This document shows, piece by piece, positions 21,000 to 29,678 of a stretch of 64,000 bases of DNA. This DNA is from Rhizobium etli 8C-3 (GTDB lineage: Bacteria; Pseudomonadota; Alphaproteobacteria; Rhizobiales; Rhizobiaceae), in assembly GCF_001908375.1 (NCBI RefSeq), contig NZ_CP017241.1, positions 2,545,001 to 2,609,000 on the forward strand, written 5' to 3'. The notes under the pieces are model-generated. The model made no database searches, had not been told where the DNA came from, and saw only the letters and a program-made list of their open reading frames with translations. The position numbers and the translations under genes are program-made. Position 1 is the first letter of the stretch, and each line of letters starts with the position of its first letter.

Positions 21000-21261
21000 G
21001 TAGTCTAGTTACTCCGACCCAAAGAATTACCGGACTGCGCGCCTCGCCGTCTTCCGGTTTCACGTGCCAAGGACTGGCAACGTTCCGCAGCAATTCTTAT
21101 CGTTTCATTTTGACTCCCGCAGCTACACACAAAAACAGCCGCGAGCGCCGTTCAGCGGACGGGGTTAGACCATCGCAATGAGGAGATAATAGGGAAATGA
21201 TGTGGCAGTGCAGCATTCAAGGTCGTTTGCGCAAATACGTTGCTTGAGTGTCACACAGACG

Positions 21262-22023
21262 TCATGAATAACGCGGTAGCGCCGAGAGCAGCCGGTGCAG
21301 TGTATCGATTGTCGAAAAGTCGGCGATGCCGTCGACGCGCTCCTGGCGGAAATGACGCTGGAAGGCCTCCACGTCGCCCGCCGTCCTCTCGGAGAATTCG
21401 CCTGTTATTTCCGTGGCATAACCATAAAGCGAAAGCATCGACTGCAGGGCTTCGACCGGTTGGCCGCAATCGCCCCGCTGGAAGAAGCGCCCGCCGGTTA
21501 TCGGCGCCGGCTCGACCCAGTGTCCTACCCCTGCGTGATGCAGTTCCGCCCACGGAAACTTCTCGCCCGGATCGACCTTGCGAATGGGTGCAACGTCCGA
21601 GTGACCCAGTACCTTTTCACGTGCGATCGACCAACGTTTGCCGCAATCGCGACACAATTCAATCACCGCCGCAATCTGTTCTTTGGGAAAGTCTGGCAGG
21701 CCGCCCGGATGCCCGGCGTTGGCGATTTCGATGCCGATGGATCGGGAATTGATATCGCCCTCGCCGTGCCAGCTGCCCTTGCCTGCATGCCACGCCCGAC
21801 GCGCCTCAGGAACGAGCTGAACGACATCGCCGTTCTCGTGGACGAAATAGTGGCAGGAGACCTCGCTCTCCTTTCGACAAAGCCATTCGAGGGCCGATTC
21901 CGGCGTCGGCATGCCCGTGTAATGAAGGATGATCATGTCCGGCTTGCGCCCGTCTGCGCGCTCGCCGTGGTTCGGCGACGGCAGCACGCAGGCCTTGCGG
22001 TAGTCGGCCTCGAAAGAGGTCAT
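21262..22023 (-). CDS. N-acetylmuramoyl-L-alanine amidase with PG-binding domain
   Basis: A 253-residue zinc amidase of the AmpD/Amidase_2 family. PDMIILHYTGMPTPESALEWLC supplies the first zinc histidine; NSRSIGIEIANAGH and VLGHSDVAPIRKVDPGEKFPW supply the others and the catalytic region. Residues from about 175 onward form a PG_binding_1 domain (GDCGQPVEALQSMLSLYGY). No signal peptide is visible, so it may act in the cytoplasm on recycled muropeptides, like AmpD, although the binding domain is more usual in exported amidases. It overlaps the upstream gene by ATGA. Confidence 0.87.
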   Translation of the reverse strand: MTSFEADYRKACVLPSPNHGERADGRKPDMIILHYTGMPTPESALEWLCRKESEVSCHYFVHENGDVVQLVPEARRAWHAGKGSWHGEGDINSRSIGIEIANAGHPGGLPDFPKEQIAAVIELCRDCGKRWSIAREKVLGHSDVAPIRKVDPGEKFPWAELHHAGVGHWVEPAPITGGRFFQRGDCGQPVEALQSMLSLYGYATEITGEFSERTAGDVEAFQRHFRQERVDGIADFSTIDTLHRLLSALPRYS

Positions 22024-22727
22024 GCTGCGCGGCGTTCCTTCTCGATCGTCGCATAGGCATCGTTGAGGGCAGCCATGCGCTCGTTGGCGATCGCGTGGAA
22101 CTCCCTGGGCACGCCGCGCGAAATCAGCCGATCGGGATGGTTCTCGCTGACAAGGCCATGATAGCGGCGGCGGATCGTCGGGAAATCGTCGGAAGGCGAA
22201 ACACCGAGGACCTTGTAAGGGTCCCGGCCGATCGAAACATGGCGCGCCGCGATCTGCTCGAAACGTTCTTCGCTCATTTCGAAGATCTGGCCGATATGGC
22301 GGAGGAAATTCATCTCCTTCTCATGGACTGCCCCGTCCGCCTTGGCGATGTGGAAGAGGCCGTCGAGTACGTCTTCCAGAACAGCGCAATTGGCGGTGCA
22401 GCTGACGCAGAGTGAAGAAAGCTTCGCAGCATAGGCCTCGTAACCGGCAACATCCTGCCGCGCGAGATTGTAGAGGCGGGCAACGTTTTTGGCCTGGTCC
22501 TGCGGAAAGAAGAAGATGTCGCGGAAAGCCCGGACTTCCTTTTCGCTGACGATCCCGTCGGCCTTCGCCATCTTGGCGGAAAGCGCGATGATGGCGACGG
22601 AGAACGCCACCTTGCGACGGGTCTCGGGATCCCCCTCGAAAACCGTGCGGATCGCCTCGACCATCGCCGAGAGCAGGTTACCCGCAGCGTTGCCAACAGC
22701 ATTCAACAGTTTTTCCCAGAAGGACAT
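22020..22727 (-). CDS. TerB/DnaJ-domain protein (DjlA-like)
   Basis: A 235-residue protein with an N-terminal amphipathic segment, a TerB-like helical bundle (roughly residues 30-145, with AKMAKADGIVSEKEVRAFRDIFF and IAKADGAVHEKEMNFL) and a C-terminal J-domain containing the HPD tripeptide in HGLVSENHPDRLISRG. DjlA-type co-chaperones stimulate DnaK. Unlike E. coli DjlA there is no clear N-terminal membrane helix. The ATG at 22727 is preferred because MSFWEKLLNAVGNAAG fits the family. Its end overlaps the amidase start, so the two are co-translated. Confidence 0.85.
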   Translation of the reverse strand: MSFWEKLLNAVGNAAGNLLSAMVEAIRTVFEGDPETRRKVAFSVAIIALSAKMAKADGIVSEKEVRAFRDIFFFPQDQAKNVARLYNLARQDVAGYEAYAAKLSSLCVSCTANCAVLEDVLDGLFHIAKADGAVHEKEMNFLRHIGQIFEMSEERFEQIAARHVSIGRDPYKVLGVSPSDDFPTIRRRYHGLVSENHPDRLISRGVPREFHAIANERMAALNDAYATIEKERRAA

Positions 22728-23106
22728 CGAAGTTTCTCGCATCGCAATATGAAAATACCTTGATCAAATAATCATAGCCATTGCAAGGCGGCGATTGGTC
22801 GTATGATTGAAAACACTTTTCACAATTCGGTAATTGTCGCGCCGCTTGCAAGGCGAAAGACCGCACGCGAATGGGCGCCTTTGGACAAGCCGTGATTGCC
22901 TCTTCAGATTTTCCACAGCGCGTCTCAAATGGCAAACAGGGGCCTGAAACGATTAGATGCGCCCTTCTTGCCATCTTCCTCGCCTTGCCCGCCCGAGCCG
23001 AGCATTTTTCGTAAATTCTTTGCTTTACAGGCCTCTTTCCCTGCCGCATCCATGCGTTAGGTAAGCTGCATGCGAACACCTGCACGAAAGCACTTAAGGA
23101 GGGAAA
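22728..23106. other. Divergent intergenic region upstream of djlA-like and pfp genes
   Basis: About 380 bases with no gene that I can support. It must hold the promoters of the divergent TerB/DnaJ gene and pfp. AT-rich pockets occur at 22740-22770 and 23008-23030. A strong AAGGAGG site lies just before the pfp ATG. Confidence 0.5.
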
Positions 23107-24318
23107 ATGGCCAAACAAAAAGTAGCAATGCTGACCGCCGGAGGCCTGGCTCCCTGTCTTTCCTCCGCCGTCGGCGGCCTCATCGAGCGCTATAGCGACG
23201 TCGCGCCGGAAGCCGAGCTCATCGCCTACAAATCCGGTTATCAGGGCGTACTTCTTGGCGACAGCATCGCAATCAGCAAGGAAATGCGCGAAAAGGCGCC
23301 GCTTCTCCACCGCTTCGGCGGCTCGCCGATCGGCAACAGCCGCGTCAAGTTGACCAATGCCGCCGATTGCGTCAAGCGCGGCCTCGTCAAGGAGGGCGAG
23401 AACCCGCTGCGCGTCGCAGCCGAACGCCTTGCCGATGACGGCGTCACCATCCTTCACACCATCGGCGGCGACGACACCAACACGACTGCGGCCGATCTCG
23501 CAGCCTATCTCGCGGCCAATAATTACGACCTTACCGTCGTCGGCCTGCCCAAGACGGTCGACAACGACGTCGTGCCGATCCGTCAGTCTCTGGGCGCCTG
23601 GACGGCGGCTGAAGTCGGCGCGCACTTTTTCGACAATGTGAGCAACGAGCAGAGTGCTGCGCCGCGCACGCTCGTCATCCACGAGGTCATGGGCCGCCAC
23701 TGCGGCTGGCTGACGGCGGCGACCGCCCGGGCCTATCTCGACCGTACGAAGAACTACGAATATGTCGACGGGATGATGATGAATGCTGGCCTGAAAAACA
23801 TCAATGCCGTCTACCTGCCGGAAATGGCATTTGATCTGCAGGCCGAGGCCGAACGCCTCAAGGAGATCATGAACAAGACCGGACATGCGACCGTCTTCGT
23901 TTCTGAAGGCGCCTGCCTCGATGCCATAGTCGCGGAGCGGGAAGCTGCCGGCGAGACCATCAAGCGCGATGCCTTTGGCCATGTGAAGATCGACACGATC
24001 AATGTCGGCGGCTGGTTCCAGAAGCAGTTCGCCAACCTCGTCGATGCCGAGCGTTCGCTGGTCCAGAAATCCGGCTATTTCGCCCGCTCCGCGCCTGCCA
24101 ATGCCGACGACCTCCGCCTCATCCACAGCATGGTGGACCTGGCTGTCGAAAGCGCCCTCAACAAGGTCTCCGGCGTCACCGGCCATGACGAAGGACAGGA
24201 TGGCAAATTGCGCACCATCGAGTTCCCGCGCATCAAGGGCGGCAAGGCCTTCGACCTTTCGACCAGATGGTTCGCCGAAGTGATGGATAGGATAGGACAA
24301 AAATACCAGGAAGCATGA
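23107..24318 (+). CDS. pfp: Pyrophosphate-dependent 6-phosphofructokinase
   Basis: Interconverts fructose 6-phosphate and fructose 1,6-bisphosphate using PPi as phosphoryl donor; reversible, cytoplasmic. The 403-residue sequence has GGDDT at 120-124, with the second Asp that marks PPi-type enzymes instead of the Gly of ATP-type enzymes, and PKTVDND at 149-155. MGRHCGWLTAATA is the fructose-phosphate-binding segment. AAGGAGG stands a few bases before the ATG. Many rhizobia lack an ATP-type enzyme and use the Entner-Doudoroff route, so the enzyme may serve gluconeogenic or pentose cycling. Confidence 0.92.
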   Translation: MAKQKVAMLTAGGLAPCLSSAVGGLIERYSDVAPEAELIAYKSGYQGVLLGDSIAISKEMREKAPLLHRFGGSPIGNSRVKLTNAADCVKRGLVKEGENPLRVAAERLADDGVTILHTIGGDDTNTTAADLAAYLAANNYDLTVVGLPKTVDNDVVPIRQSLGAWTAAEVGAHFFDNVSNEQSAAPRTLVIHEVMGRHCGWLTAATARAYLDRTKNYEYVDGMMMNAGLKNINAVYLPEMAFDLQAEAERLKEIMNKTGHATVFVSEGACLDAIVAEREAAGETIKRDAFGHVKIDTINVGGWFQKQFANLVDAERSLVQKSGYFARSAPANADDLRLIHSMVDLAVESALNKVSGVTGHDEGQDGKLRTIEFPRIKGGKAFDLSTRWFAEVMDRIGQKYQEA

Positions 24319-24376
24319 TTGACGCAGGGCTAATATGGTGTCTTTGCTTGTTTCCTAGGGATTAGGAGGAGATTCC

Positions 24377-25012
24377 ATGTCGCTCGAAGCCTGGCTCGCA
24401 TTCGCCGCCGCGTCCGCCATCATGCTTGCCATTCCAGGCCCGACAATCCTGCTCGTCGTGTCCTATGCGCTTGGCCATGGACGACGCACGGCGCTGGCGA
24501 CGGTAAGCGGCGTGGCGCTCGGCGATTTCACGGCGATGACGGCCTCCCTCTTCGGCCTGGGTGCGGTTCTGGCCGCATCGGCAATGCTCTTCACACTGCT
24601 GAAGTGGATCGGCGGCGCCTACCTCATCTGGCTAGGCATCAAGCTTTGGCGTGCGCCGCTCATCACCGAACCGGTCGCCGACAACGACAACCTGCCGGAA
24701 GAGAAGTCGCTGAAGATCTTCCTGCACGCCTATATCGTGACTGCGCTCAATCCGAAGAGCATCGTCTTCTTCGTCGCCTTCGTTCCGCAATTTCTCAACC
24801 CCGAGAAGCCTTTCTTCGAACAGATGGTCATCATGGAGCTGACCTTCCTTGTTCTCGCAACGATCAATGCCGCGACTTACGCACTTCTAGCAAATGCCGC
24901 ACGCGGCCTCATCCGCAAGGCCAGCGTGCAGCGCGCCGTCAACCGCACCGGCGGGACGTTGTTGATCGCTGCGGGCGCCGTGACGGCCGGTTATCGCCGT
25001 ATCGCCGCCTGA
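24377..25012 (+). CDS. LysE/RhtB-family amino-acid exporter
   Basis: A 211-residue inner-membrane protein with five to six helices. IMLAIPGPTILLVVSYALGHGRRTALATVSGVALGDF is the signature start of the family. ALNPKSIVFFVAFVPQFLNP is the conserved second half. Members export amino acids such as lysine, homoserine or threonine; the substrate here is not identifiable. AGGAGGAG precedes the ATG. It follows pfp on the same strand with a 58-base gap. Confidence 0.88.
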   Translation: MSLEAWLAFAAASAIMLAIPGPTILLVVSYALGHGRRTALATVSGVALGDFTAMTASLFGLGAVLAASAMLFTLLKWIGGAYLIWLGIKLWRAPLITEPVADNDNLPEEKSLKIFLHAYIVTALNPKSIVFFVAFVPQFLNPEKPFFEQMVIMELTFLVLATINAATYALLANAARGLIRKASVQRAVNRTGGTLLIAAGAVTAGYRRIAA

Positions 25013-25124
25013 CGATCTTCGCCGGTTGCGGCGCAACAGCGAATAGGCTAATGGCAAATCAGGGTGCAGGGTCTCGATAACTTTAAAATGCTGCCAGGGC
25101 GGCGCGATTCACGAAAGTGACAGA

Positions 25125-26066
25125 ATGGTAGCGAACGGTTCTTCCGGCCTGAAACGCGGCCTTGTCGTGACGACAATGTTGTGCGGTATGGCCGGATGCT
25201 CGACGGTCGAGTATACGTCGCAGGCGGAATTGACCGCTGTGCAGAGCGTCGTGCCAACACCGAAGCCTGGCGAGGATGCGATGAAGATGGCCGCCGTGCC
25301 GGCCGCCGACGGCGCCAGCCATCCCGAAACCGCATTCGCAGCTTCCAATCCGCAGGCGACACCCGCTTTGACGGCCGCAACGGCAATGCCGGCGACGGCA
25401 ACCTCGGCCAATCCTGCCATGCAACAGGCGATGACCGCGGGTGGCACACAAATCCCGCTGACGCCGGAAATGACCGCGATACAGTCGGTCGTGCCGACCC
25501 CGCGTCCAGGCACTCCGGCATCGCCTGCCGCACAGCTTGCCTTCGCAGCGACAGCGCCGCAGGCCGGGGCCCTGGCCGCCATCGCCTCCGTCGGCCCCAC
25601 GCGGCGTTCGATGTTGGATTTCAGCTTCGATGAGTCCGGCCCCATGGACCCGCCAGCCGCCCCGCCGGTGTTCAGCGACAGCGACCTTGATACTGCGCCG
25701 ACCGCAGAAAAGAGCTTTATCGGCAAGCTGATCAGCAAGTATTCGAAGCTTTACGAAGTCCCCGAGACACTGATCCACCGCGTCGTTCATCGCGAAAGCC
25801 GTTACAATCCAAAGGCTTACAATAAGCGTGGGTATTTCGGACTGATGCAGATCAAGTACAATACGGCCAAATCGATGGGCTATGACGGTGCGCCCGCCGG
25901 CCTTCTCGACGCCGAAACCAACATTAAATATGCCGCGAAGTATCTGCGCGGCGCATGGCTCGTTTCCAACAACAAGGAAGAAGATGCCGTAAGGCTTTAT
26001 GCCCGCGGCTATTATTACGATGCCAAGCGCAAAGGCATGACGGACATTGCCCAGGGCAACTACTAA
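25125..26066 (+). CDS. Lipoprotein lytic transglycosylase with internal repeats
   Basis: A 313-residue protein with a lipobox ending LCGMAGC (Cys25), so probably anchored in a membrane facing the periplasm. Residues 26-200 are Ala/Pro/Thr-rich linker. Within it a 14-residue unit, TAVQSVVPTPKPG-like, occurs at 36-49 and again at 116-129. The C-terminal SLT domain has HRVVHRESRYNPKAY with the catalytic Glu, RGYFGLMQIKYNTAKSMGY, and DAETNIKYAAKYLRGAW. It lacks the usual tail after YNAG, carrying YARGYYY instead. It is related to the 20.4-kb transglycosylase in its catalytic part only. Confidence 0.85.
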   Translation: MVANGSSGLKRGLVVTTMLCGMAGCSTVEYTSQAELTAVQSVVPTPKPGEDAMKMAAVPAADGASHPETAFAASNPQATPALTAATAMPATATSANPAMQQAMTAGGTQIPLTPEMTAIQSVVPTPRPGTPASPAAQLAFAATAPQAGALAAIASVGPTRRSMLDFSFDESGPMDPPAAPPVFSDSDLDTAPTAEKSFIGKLISKYSKLYEVPETLIHRVVHRESRYNPKAYNKRGYFGLMQIKYNTAKSMGYDGAPAGLLDAETNIKYAAKYLRGAWLVSNNKEEDAVRLYARGYYYDAKRKGMTDIAQGNY

Positions 26067-26086
26067 GATTTCGCCTTCACAGCCGC

Positions 26087-27469
26087 TCAACCGGCAGGCA
26101 GCGCGGCCAGCAGCTCTTTCAGCATGACCTGCGGCTTGTAGCCGAGGCGGCCCGGCGTCAAGCCCATGCGGACGAAGACCAGATCGGCGGACGGCACGAT
26201 TGCCACACTTTGTCCGTCATGTCCTTCCAGCCAAAAGGTATCTTCCGGCAGCCCCGCTTCAGCGCTGGTATCTCCGCCGGGTGCTGCGAGCCATGCCTGG
26301 CCTTGCGTATATTTACCGCCCGACGATTGCGTCGGCGTTCGCATGGCCGTGACAAACCCCTCCGGCAACAGCCGCCGACCGTTCCAGACGCCGTCCTGAA
26401 GCAGGAATTGTCCGAAACGCGCCCAATCGCGCGCCGTCGCATAGAGATAGGAACTGCCTGCAAAGGTGCCACGGGCATCGACCTCCAGCACTGCGCTCGA
26501 CATGCCGAGCGGTTTGAAAAGTGCCTCCCTCGGATAAGAGAAGGCCCTTTCCTGGTCGCCTAGTCCATTCATCCAGATTCGTGACAACAGCACCGCCGTG
26601 CCGCTCGAATAACGGAAGCGTTCGCCAGGCCTTGCTTCGAACGGCGCATTGGCGGGTAACGAAACCATATCGGGGTCGAGATAGAGCATGCGCGTCACAT
26701 CCGTGACATCGCCGTATTCCTCGTTGAAAGCGAGACCACTTTCCATGCCCATCAGATCCCGCAGCCTGATCTGCGACCGTTCGTCATTCTTCCACTGCGG
26801 CAACAGATGGTTCGTGTTGAAATCTACCTTTCCATCGAGCATGGCGCGTCCGACGAGCGCCGCATTGACCGTCTTGGTCATGGACCAGCCAAGCAGAGGC
26901 GTTCTTGCATCGAAGCCTTCGCCATAGCGCTCCGCCACGATCCGGTCGTTGTGAACGACGACCATCGCCCGCATTTGCGGACCGGCCAGCAGGTCGTTTG
27001 CCAGCAGCGACGCAAGCTCTCCATCGTCAGCTTCAGCGACGCTCTCGCCTTCCGGCCATAGTGCGGCGTTCTGCGGAACCACCCGCGGCGATGTCTCTGA
27101 AGGTACAGCCTCGGCAGCAGCCTTGAAATTGCCGTCAGGCACGCTCGTGCAGCCGAGCGCCCCGCGATAGAGCGCATATCCGGGCGCAAAGAGCCCCAGG
27201 ATGCGCGCCGTTACATGGCCCTGATCGCGATCGACCGAAACTCGCACCAACCGCAGCAGCGGATTGCCCGGCGCCTGTACGTCGCCATAGAGCACCGATT
27301 GCGGGTCGCGTCCTGCCAGGAACACATTCGAGCAGACGATCTTCGCCGCATAACCGTCACCCACGCGCAACAGCTCAGGCGGGTTGACGCCAAGCCAGGT
27401 CCCGCCTGCGGTGACGATGACAACCGATGCAGCGGCCAGTGCCTTCAAGATACGCAGAACAAATCGCAT
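26087..27469 (-). CDS. Serine hydrolase of the class C beta-lactamase family
   Basis: A 460-residue protein with an N-terminal hydrophobic segment (ILKALAAASVVIVTAGGTWLG) that could be a signal anchor. It carries the SxxK nucleophile motif SMTK at 196-199, and YSS at 287-289 in place of YxN. The third motif, normally KTG, reads HDG in WLEGHDGQSVAIVP. Such proteins include esterases, D-aminopeptidases and 6-aminohexanoate-dimer hydrolase (NylB), rather than true resistance enzymes. The ATG at 27469 fits the signal segment; the frame is open for 82 more codons upstream without resemblance to the family. Confidence 0.8.
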   Translation of the reverse strand: MRFVLRILKALAAASVVIVTAGGTWLGVNPPELLRVGDGYAAKIVCSNVFLAGRDPQSVLYGDVQAPGNPLLRLVRVSVDRDQGHVTARILGLFAPGYALYRGALGCTSVPDGNFKAAAEAVPSETSPRVVPQNAALWPEGESVAEADDGELASLLANDLLAGPQMRAMVVVHNDRIVAERYGEGFDARTPLLGWSMTKTVNAALVGRAMLDGKVDFNTNHLLPQWKNDERSQIRLRDLMGMESGLAFNEEYGDVTDVTRMLYLDPDMVSLPANAPFEARPGERFRYSSGTAVLLSRIWMNGLGDQERAFSYPREALFKPLGMSSAVLEVDARGTFAGSSYLYATARDWARFGQFLLQDGVWNGRRLLPEGFVTAMRTPTQSSGGKYTQGQAWLAAPGGDTSAEAGLPEDTFWLEGHDGQSVAIVPSADLVFVRMGLTPGRLGYKPQVMLKELLAALPAG

Positions 27470-27581
27470 GTCATGCCTCCACGAACGGAGAAAGCAGGAA
27501 ATCACTTCCCAAAAAAGAGCACAAGAACGCGAGTATCGTTTCGTGCCGGGCAATTCCGGTGGGAAGCGATACCGACAATCT

Positions 27582-27599
27582 GCGTCATCAAACTGTAGC
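27582..27599 (+). promoter_or_regulatory. Candidate Pho box upstream of btaA
   Basis: GCGTCAT-CAAA-CTGTAGC has the layout of a PhoB box (two seven-base CTGTCAT-like halves, four-base spacer) with nine matches of fourteen, 48 bases before the btaA ATG. Betaine-lipid genes in Sinorhizobium are induced by phosphate starvation through PhoB, which makes the site plausible although weak. Confidence 0.4.
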
Positions 27600-27646
27600 A
27601 GGGACGCGCTACACGCCCTGAACACAAAAAAGGGTGACAGAATCAA

Positions 27647-28891
27647 ATGACGGAATTTGCACCGGATACCGGCTTCCGCAAGAACCGGAAACTCAAGGAC
27701 GCTCTTCTCCGCCACAAGGCATTTTCCAAGGACGGCTTATCGGAACGGCTTTTCGGCCTGCTCTTTTCCGGCCTCGTCTATCCCCAGATCTGGGAGGATC
27801 CGGATCTCGACATGCAAGCGATGGAACTGCAGCCGCATCACCGCATCGTCACGATCGGCTCGGGCGGGTGCAACATGCTCGCCTATCTCTCCAAGGCGCC
27901 GGCCTCCATCGATGTGGTCGACCTCAACCCCCACCATGTCGCGCTGAACCGCCTGAAGCTTGCTGCCTTCAAGCATCTTCCGGGCCATACCGACCTCGTA
28001 CGCTTCCTCGCCATGCCCAACGAGCGCTCGAACAGCCAGGCCTTCGACCACTTCCTGTCATCCAATCTCGATCGGACGACACGCACGTATTGGAACGGCC
28101 GCAAGTTCGGCCGCCGCCGCGTCACCGTCTTCAACCGCAACTTCTACGAGACCGGCCTGCTCGGCCGCTTCATCGGCGCGGCCCATCTGCTTGCCCGCCT
28201 GCACGGTGTCGATCTCAAAGAGATGACAAAGACCCGCTCAATCCGCGAACAGCGCCAGTTCTTCGACGAACAGGTTGCGCCCCTCTTCGAAAAGCCGGTG
28301 GTGCGATGGATTACCGGGCGCAAGAGCTCGCTTTTCGGCCTTGGGATTCCGCCGCAGCAATATGACGAGCTTGCCAGTCTCACCGCCGATCAGTCGATCG
28401 CACCGGTGCTGAAGCATCGCCTCGAAAAGCTCGCCTGCCATTTTCCGATGAGCGAAAACTATTTCGCCTGGCAGGCTTTTGGTCGCCGTTATGCCACCGA
28501 TGACGAAGGCCCGCTGCCGACCTATCTGAAGCGGCAGCACTACGAGGTCATCCGCGCCAATGTCGATCGCGTCAACGTCCATCACGCAAGCTTTACCGAG
28601 CTTCTCACCAAGGAACCCGCCGCCTCTCGCGACCGTTATATCCTGCTCGATGCACAGGACTGGATGACGGACCAGCAGATGAACGAGCTCTGGGCCGAGA
28701 TTACCCGCACCGCCCGCCCCGGCGCCCGCGTCATCTTTCGCACCGCGGCCGAAAAAAGCGTCATCGAGGGCCGTCTTTCCGCGTCGATTCGCGACCGATG
28801 GCAATATTTCGAGGAGAAATCCAAAGATATGACCGCGCTCGACCGTTCTGCCATCTACGGCGGCTTCCACATCTACGGAAAGAACGCGTGA
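27647..28891 (+). CDS. btaA: S-adenosylmethionine:diacylglycerol 3-amino-3-carboxypropyltransferase
   Basis: First enzyme of diacylglyceryl-N,N,N-trimethylhomoserine (DGTS) betaine-lipid synthesis: moves the 3-amino-3-carboxypropyl group of SAM to diacylglycerol. The 414-residue protein belongs to the DUF3419/BtaA family. GLVYPQIWEDPDLDMQAM, the SAM-binding stretch IVTIGSGGCNMLAYLS with VDLNPHHVALNRLKL, and RNFYETGLLGRFIGAAHLLA are recognisable. It directly overlaps a methyltransferase gene, matching the btaA-btaB order of Rhodobacter and Sinorhizobium. The lipid replaces phospholipids under phosphate limitation. Confidence 0.9.
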   Translation: MTEFAPDTGFRKNRKLKDALLRHKAFSKDGLSERLFGLLFSGLVYPQIWEDPDLDMQAMELQPHHRIVTIGSGGCNMLAYLSKAPASIDVVDLNPHHVALNRLKLAAFKHLPGHTDLVRFLAMPNERSNSQAFDHFLSSNLDRTTRTYWNGRKFGRRRVTVFNRNFYETGLLGRFIGAAHLLARLHGVDLKEMTKTRSIREQRQFFDEQVAPLFEKPVVRWITGRKSSLFGLGIPPQQYDELASLTADQSIAPVLKHRLEKLACHFPMSENYFAWQAFGRRYATDDEGPLPTYLKRQHYEVIRANVDRVNVHHASFTELLTKEPAASRDRYILLDAQDWMTDQQMNELWAEITRTARPGARVIFRTAAEKSVIEGRLSASIRDRWQYFEEKSKDMTALDRSAIYGGFHIYGKNA

Positions 28892-29562
28892 CCGAGATCC
28901 GCTCCATCCTGGACGAGAAACATGCCAATCTCATGGACGGCATGTATCGCCACCAGCGCCATATCTATGATCTGACGCGCAAATACTACCTGCTCGGCCG
29001 CGACCGTACGATCCGCAATCTGGACGTTCCGGAAGGCGGTACGCTGCTCGAAGTCGGCTGCGGCACGGGCCGCAATCTGGTGCTCGCACACCGGCTGTTC
29101 CCCGCCGCCAGGCTCTACGGCCTCGACATTTCGCAGGAAATGCTGATTTCAGCGCGCAAAACATTCGCCACGAAGCTTGCGGTTGCCGATTTTCGCGTAG
29201 CCGACGCGACCGCCTTCACTCCGCGGGAATTTGGTGTCGGCGGCTTCGACCGGATCCTCATTTCTTATGCTCTGTCGATGATTCCCGATTGGGAACGCGC
29301 CGTGGCTGCCGCAATCGCCGCATTGAACCCTGGCGGACAACTGCATATCGTCGATTTCGGCCAGCAGGAGGGCCTGCCGGGCTGGTTCAAGGCAGTGCTG
29401 AAGTCATGGCTTGCAAAATTTCACGTGATGCCTCGCGCCGATCTGCGCGAGGTGCTGGAAGCCCAAGCCCATGAAAACAACGCGAGATTGTCGTTCGAGA
29501 CGATCGGCGGCGGCTACGCCTGGCGGGCGGCAATCATCGCCCGACCTTCACAATTGACTTGA
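28888..29562 (+). CDS. btaB: Diacylglycerylhomoserine N-methyltransferase
   Basis: Second betaine-lipid enzyme; methylates the homoserine nitrogen three times with SAM. The 224-residue class I methyltransferase has motif I LLEVGCGTGRN near 53-63, LYGLDISQEMLISARK (acidic motif II) and FDRILISYALSMIPDW (motif IV region). The start is GTG at 28888, overlapping the btaA stop as GTGA and giving the N-terminus TEIRSILDEKHANLMDGMYRHQRHIYD, as in known BtaB. An ATG-initiated reading 30 codons upstream would lie inside btaA and is rejected. Confidence 0.88.
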   Translation: MTEIRSILDEKHANLMDGMYRHQRHIYDLTRKYYLLGRDRTIRNLDVPEGGTLLEVGCGTGRNLVLAHRLFPAARLYGLDISQEMLISARKTFATKLAVADFRVADATAFTPREFGVGGFDRILISYALSMIPDWERAVAAAIAALNPGGQLHIVDFGQQEGLPGWFKAVLKSWLAKFHVMPRADLREVLEAQAHENNARLSFETIGGGYAWRAAIIARPSQLT

Positions 29563-29678
29563 AACTAACCGAATTTTTACGTTGATATGTTCAAAGAGGG
29601 GGATTCCTCTACTGAAACTCGTCTTTCGAAGGTCAAGCTGTGGGGCAAGTCGATCATTCGGTCCACGACGGGACATTT

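Noticed and set aside
21197..21247. 16-codon open frame after GAGGAG near 21181
   Set aside because: The site is good but the peptide (MMWQCSIQGRLRKYVA) shows no clear property and nothing follows it on that strand.
22678..24300. Long open frame antisense to pfp
   Set aside because: Shadows a clear phosphofructokinase; no motif and no ribosome-binding site.
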